From NCBI RefSeq assembly GCF_029436685.1, contig NZ_JAROCY010000006.1, positions 1 through 64,000 of the forward strand: DNA of 64,000 bases. The letters run 5' to 3'. Below, one piece after another: positions 62,602 to 64,000 of the stretch. Made by a program: the position numbers and the translations under genes. The DNA is from Novosphingobium cyanobacteriorum. GTDB lineage: Bacteria; Pseudomonadota; Alphaproteobacteria; Sphingomonadales; Sphingomonadaceae. Under the pieces are notes generated by a model, which did no database searches, was not told where the DNA came from, and was given only the letters and a program-made list of their open reading frames with translations. Position 1 is the first letter of the stretch, and every line of letters begins with the position of its first letter.

Positions 62602-63861
62602 TCAGGCGACGACCGAGAGGTTCTTGCGCTTCTTCGCCAGCCGGTCGTGGCGCAGCACCCATTCATCGACGACCGGGGCGATCGACGTGCGCCAGCGGGT
62701 GCCGTTGAAGATGCCATAGTGGCCCACTTCGGGAGCGAGGTGGTACTTCTTCAGCTTTTCCGGCAGGTTGGGCGTGACCTTCAGCGCGGCCTTGGTCTGG
62801 CCGATGCCGGAGATGTCATCGCGTTCGCCCTCGATGCACAGGATCGCGGTGTCGGTGATGTCGCCCAGGTCCACCGCCGTGCCGCGATGGACCAGCTCGC
62901 CCTTGGGCAGGGCGTGGGTCTGGAACACGACGTCCACCGTCTGCAGGTAGAATTCAGCGGTCATGTCGCAGACCGCGCGGTATTCGTCATAGAACTTCTT
63001 GGTGGCGTCGGCGCTTTCGCCATCGCCCTGCACCATGTGCTTGAACAGGCCATAGTGGCTCATCATGTGGCTGCCGAGGTTCATCGACATGAACGAGGCG
63101 AGCTGCACGAAGCCGGGATAGACCTGCCGCCCCGCGCCCGGATAGTTCTGCGGCACGGTGGTGATCACGTTGTGCTTGAACCACACATAGGGCTTGGTGA
63201 TCGCGTGGTCGTTCACCGCAGTGGGGCTTTCACGCGTGTCGATCGGCCCGCCCATCATGGTCAGCGTGACCGGGCGGCAGGGGTGGCCGGCCTTGGCCAT
63301 GACCGCCGTTGCAGCAAAGGTGGGCACCGAAGGCTGGCACACCGCCATCGCGTGGGCGCCGGGGCCGATGTATTCCAGGAAGCCGACGATGTAATCGATG
63401 TAGTCGTCGAGGTTGAAGCTGCCCTCTTCAAGGGGGACGTACTTCGCATCGGCCCAATCGGTGATGTAGACCACGCAGCGTTCCAGCATGCGCTCCACCG
63501 TGCCGCGCAGCAGCGTGGCGTAGTGTCCGCTCATGGGCGCGACGATCAGCAGGCGGGGCGCGTCCTCGGGCAGGCCGGTGTGGGTGAACTTCTTGAGATC
63601 ACCGAACGGACGCGTCACCGCGGTCGTCTCGCTGACCGCATGGGCGTGGCCATCGACCGTCACCGTCTTGATGCCGAAGGCGGGCTTTGCGCGCGGCGCG
63701 GCGGCGTGGGCGAAGACATCAAGCGCGGACGCCATCATCTGGCTGAAGCCCGTGTTGGCGAGGGGATAGCGCGGATCGGAGAACAGTTCCGACGTGAGCG
63801 AGGCCATGGCGCTGCCCGCATTCAGGAACGAGCGCTGGATCTCGTGGATCTTGTAAAGCAC
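62602..63861 (-). CDS. phaZ: Intracellular polyhydroxyalkanoate depolymerase, type I
   Basis: A 419-residue depolymerase of stored polyhydroxybutyrate granules. The Cys-containing nucleophile region is 'MAVCQPSVPTFAATAVMA'; other blocks are 'APRLLIVAPMSGHYATLLRG', 'YITDWADAKYVPL' and 'VGHYGIFNGTRW' with the catalytic His. GTG 63861 ('LYKIHEIQRSFL') is preferred over the ATG at 63978 because relatives start there. No signal peptide, as expected for a cytoplasmic enzyme. Confidence 0.93.
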   Translation of the reverse strand: MLYKIHEIQRSFLNAGSAMASLTSELFSDPRYPLANTGFSQMMASALDVFAHAAAPRAKPAFGIKTVTVDGHAHAVSETTAVTRPFGDLKKFTHTGLPEDAPRLLIVAPMSGHYATLLRGTVERMLERCVVYITDWADAKYVPLEEGSFNLDDYIDYIVGFLEYIGPGAHAMAVCQPSVPTFAATAVMAKAGHPCRPVTLTMMGGPIDTRESPTAVNDHAITKPYVWFKHNVITTVPQNYPGAGRQVYPGFVQLASFMSMNLGSHMMSHYGLFKHMVQGDGESADATKKFYDEYRAVCDMTAEFYLQTVDVVFQTHALPKGELVHRGTAVDLGDITDTAILCIEGERDDISGIGQTKAALKVTPNLPEKLKKYHLAPEVGHYGIFNGTRWRTSIAPVVDEWVLRHDRLAKKRKNLSVVA

Positions 63862-64000
63862 CTGCGAACACCTTTTGTTGTTGCCCGGCAGCGCCGGACT
63901 CGATTGCGGCGCAGTCTGCCGTGGTTTCAAGCCTTGTGCAACGCAACAATTTGCGAGGTCCGGGGGTGCCCGTTCCACCGCTTGCCCGCATGCCCCCTTC

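Overview
The window is high-GC DNA from an alphaproteobacterium, most likely a sphingomonad (Novosphingobium or a close relative). The chromosomal genes (guaA, gluQ, lptFG, rnd-lptC-lptA, gltBD, a type I intracellular phaZ) and two exosortase-A-associated genes (a TIGR04063-like glycosyltransferase and an O-glycosylation ligase) fit that group. No tRNA, rRNA, CRISPR array or insertion sequence was recognised.

Region 1 (1 to about 24.53 kb) is the right-hand part of an integrative and conjugative element (ICE) of the broad Tn4371-like type. It is inserted against the 3' end of guaA; its other end lies left of the window. From the left it holds an excisionase-like HTH gene, an RPA-type replication initiator whose coding sequence appears to contain its own iteron origin, parA and a small RHH partner, DUF2840, a TraF-type peptidase, DUF736, a lytic transglycosylase, a candidate oriT, a MOB-P relaxase, the coupling protein TraG, a CopG-type regulator, then trbB-C-D-E-J-K-L-F-G-I, DUF2274, a LysR regulator, an AlpA-like protein and a tyrosine integrase. 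Most of these genes overlap by ATGA or GTGA. All parts expected for conjugation are present except a separate TrbH lipoprotein.

Between the CopG gene and trbB sits a lower-GC cargo module (9.42-11.87 kb). It has a probably leaderless RHH repressor gene with a palindromic operator inside its promoter, a 23-codon ORF that bridges by two ATGA overlaps, and a 668-residue protein joining an N-terminal GHKL ATPase to a C-terminal PD-(D/E)XK-like nuclease. This looks like an uncharacterised defence or DNA-surveillance system and is the best candidate here for something new.

Region 2 (24.5-36.5 kb) is chromosomal housekeeping: guaA, gluQ, a HIG1 protein, a PduO-type cobalamin adenosyltransferase, 3-hydroxybutyryl-CoA dehydrogenase, small membrane proteins, a nuclease, a TetR gene divergent from a 5'-nucleotidase lipoprotein, a histidine phosphatase, nnrD and clpS.

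Region 3 (36.8-49.4 kb) is for envelope glycans and LPS export. lptF-lptG is followed by a glycan cluster (GT2; an ABC exporter overlapping a GT2-NodB fusion; a methyltransferase; a GT2-methyltransferase fusion whose C-terminal half is a paralogue of that methyltransferase), then rnd-lptC-lptA and UDP-glucose dehydrogenase. The two methyltransferase genes share an upstream module with a 12-bp palindrome.

Region 4 (49.5-64 kb) holds ung, an orphan muramidase, gltB-gltD, a large acidic membrane protein of unknown function, the exosortase-associated glycosyltransferase and O-ligase, a MaoC-like hydratase and phaZ. A 29-bp intergenic repeat occurs at 46.15 kb and again at 62.1 kb.
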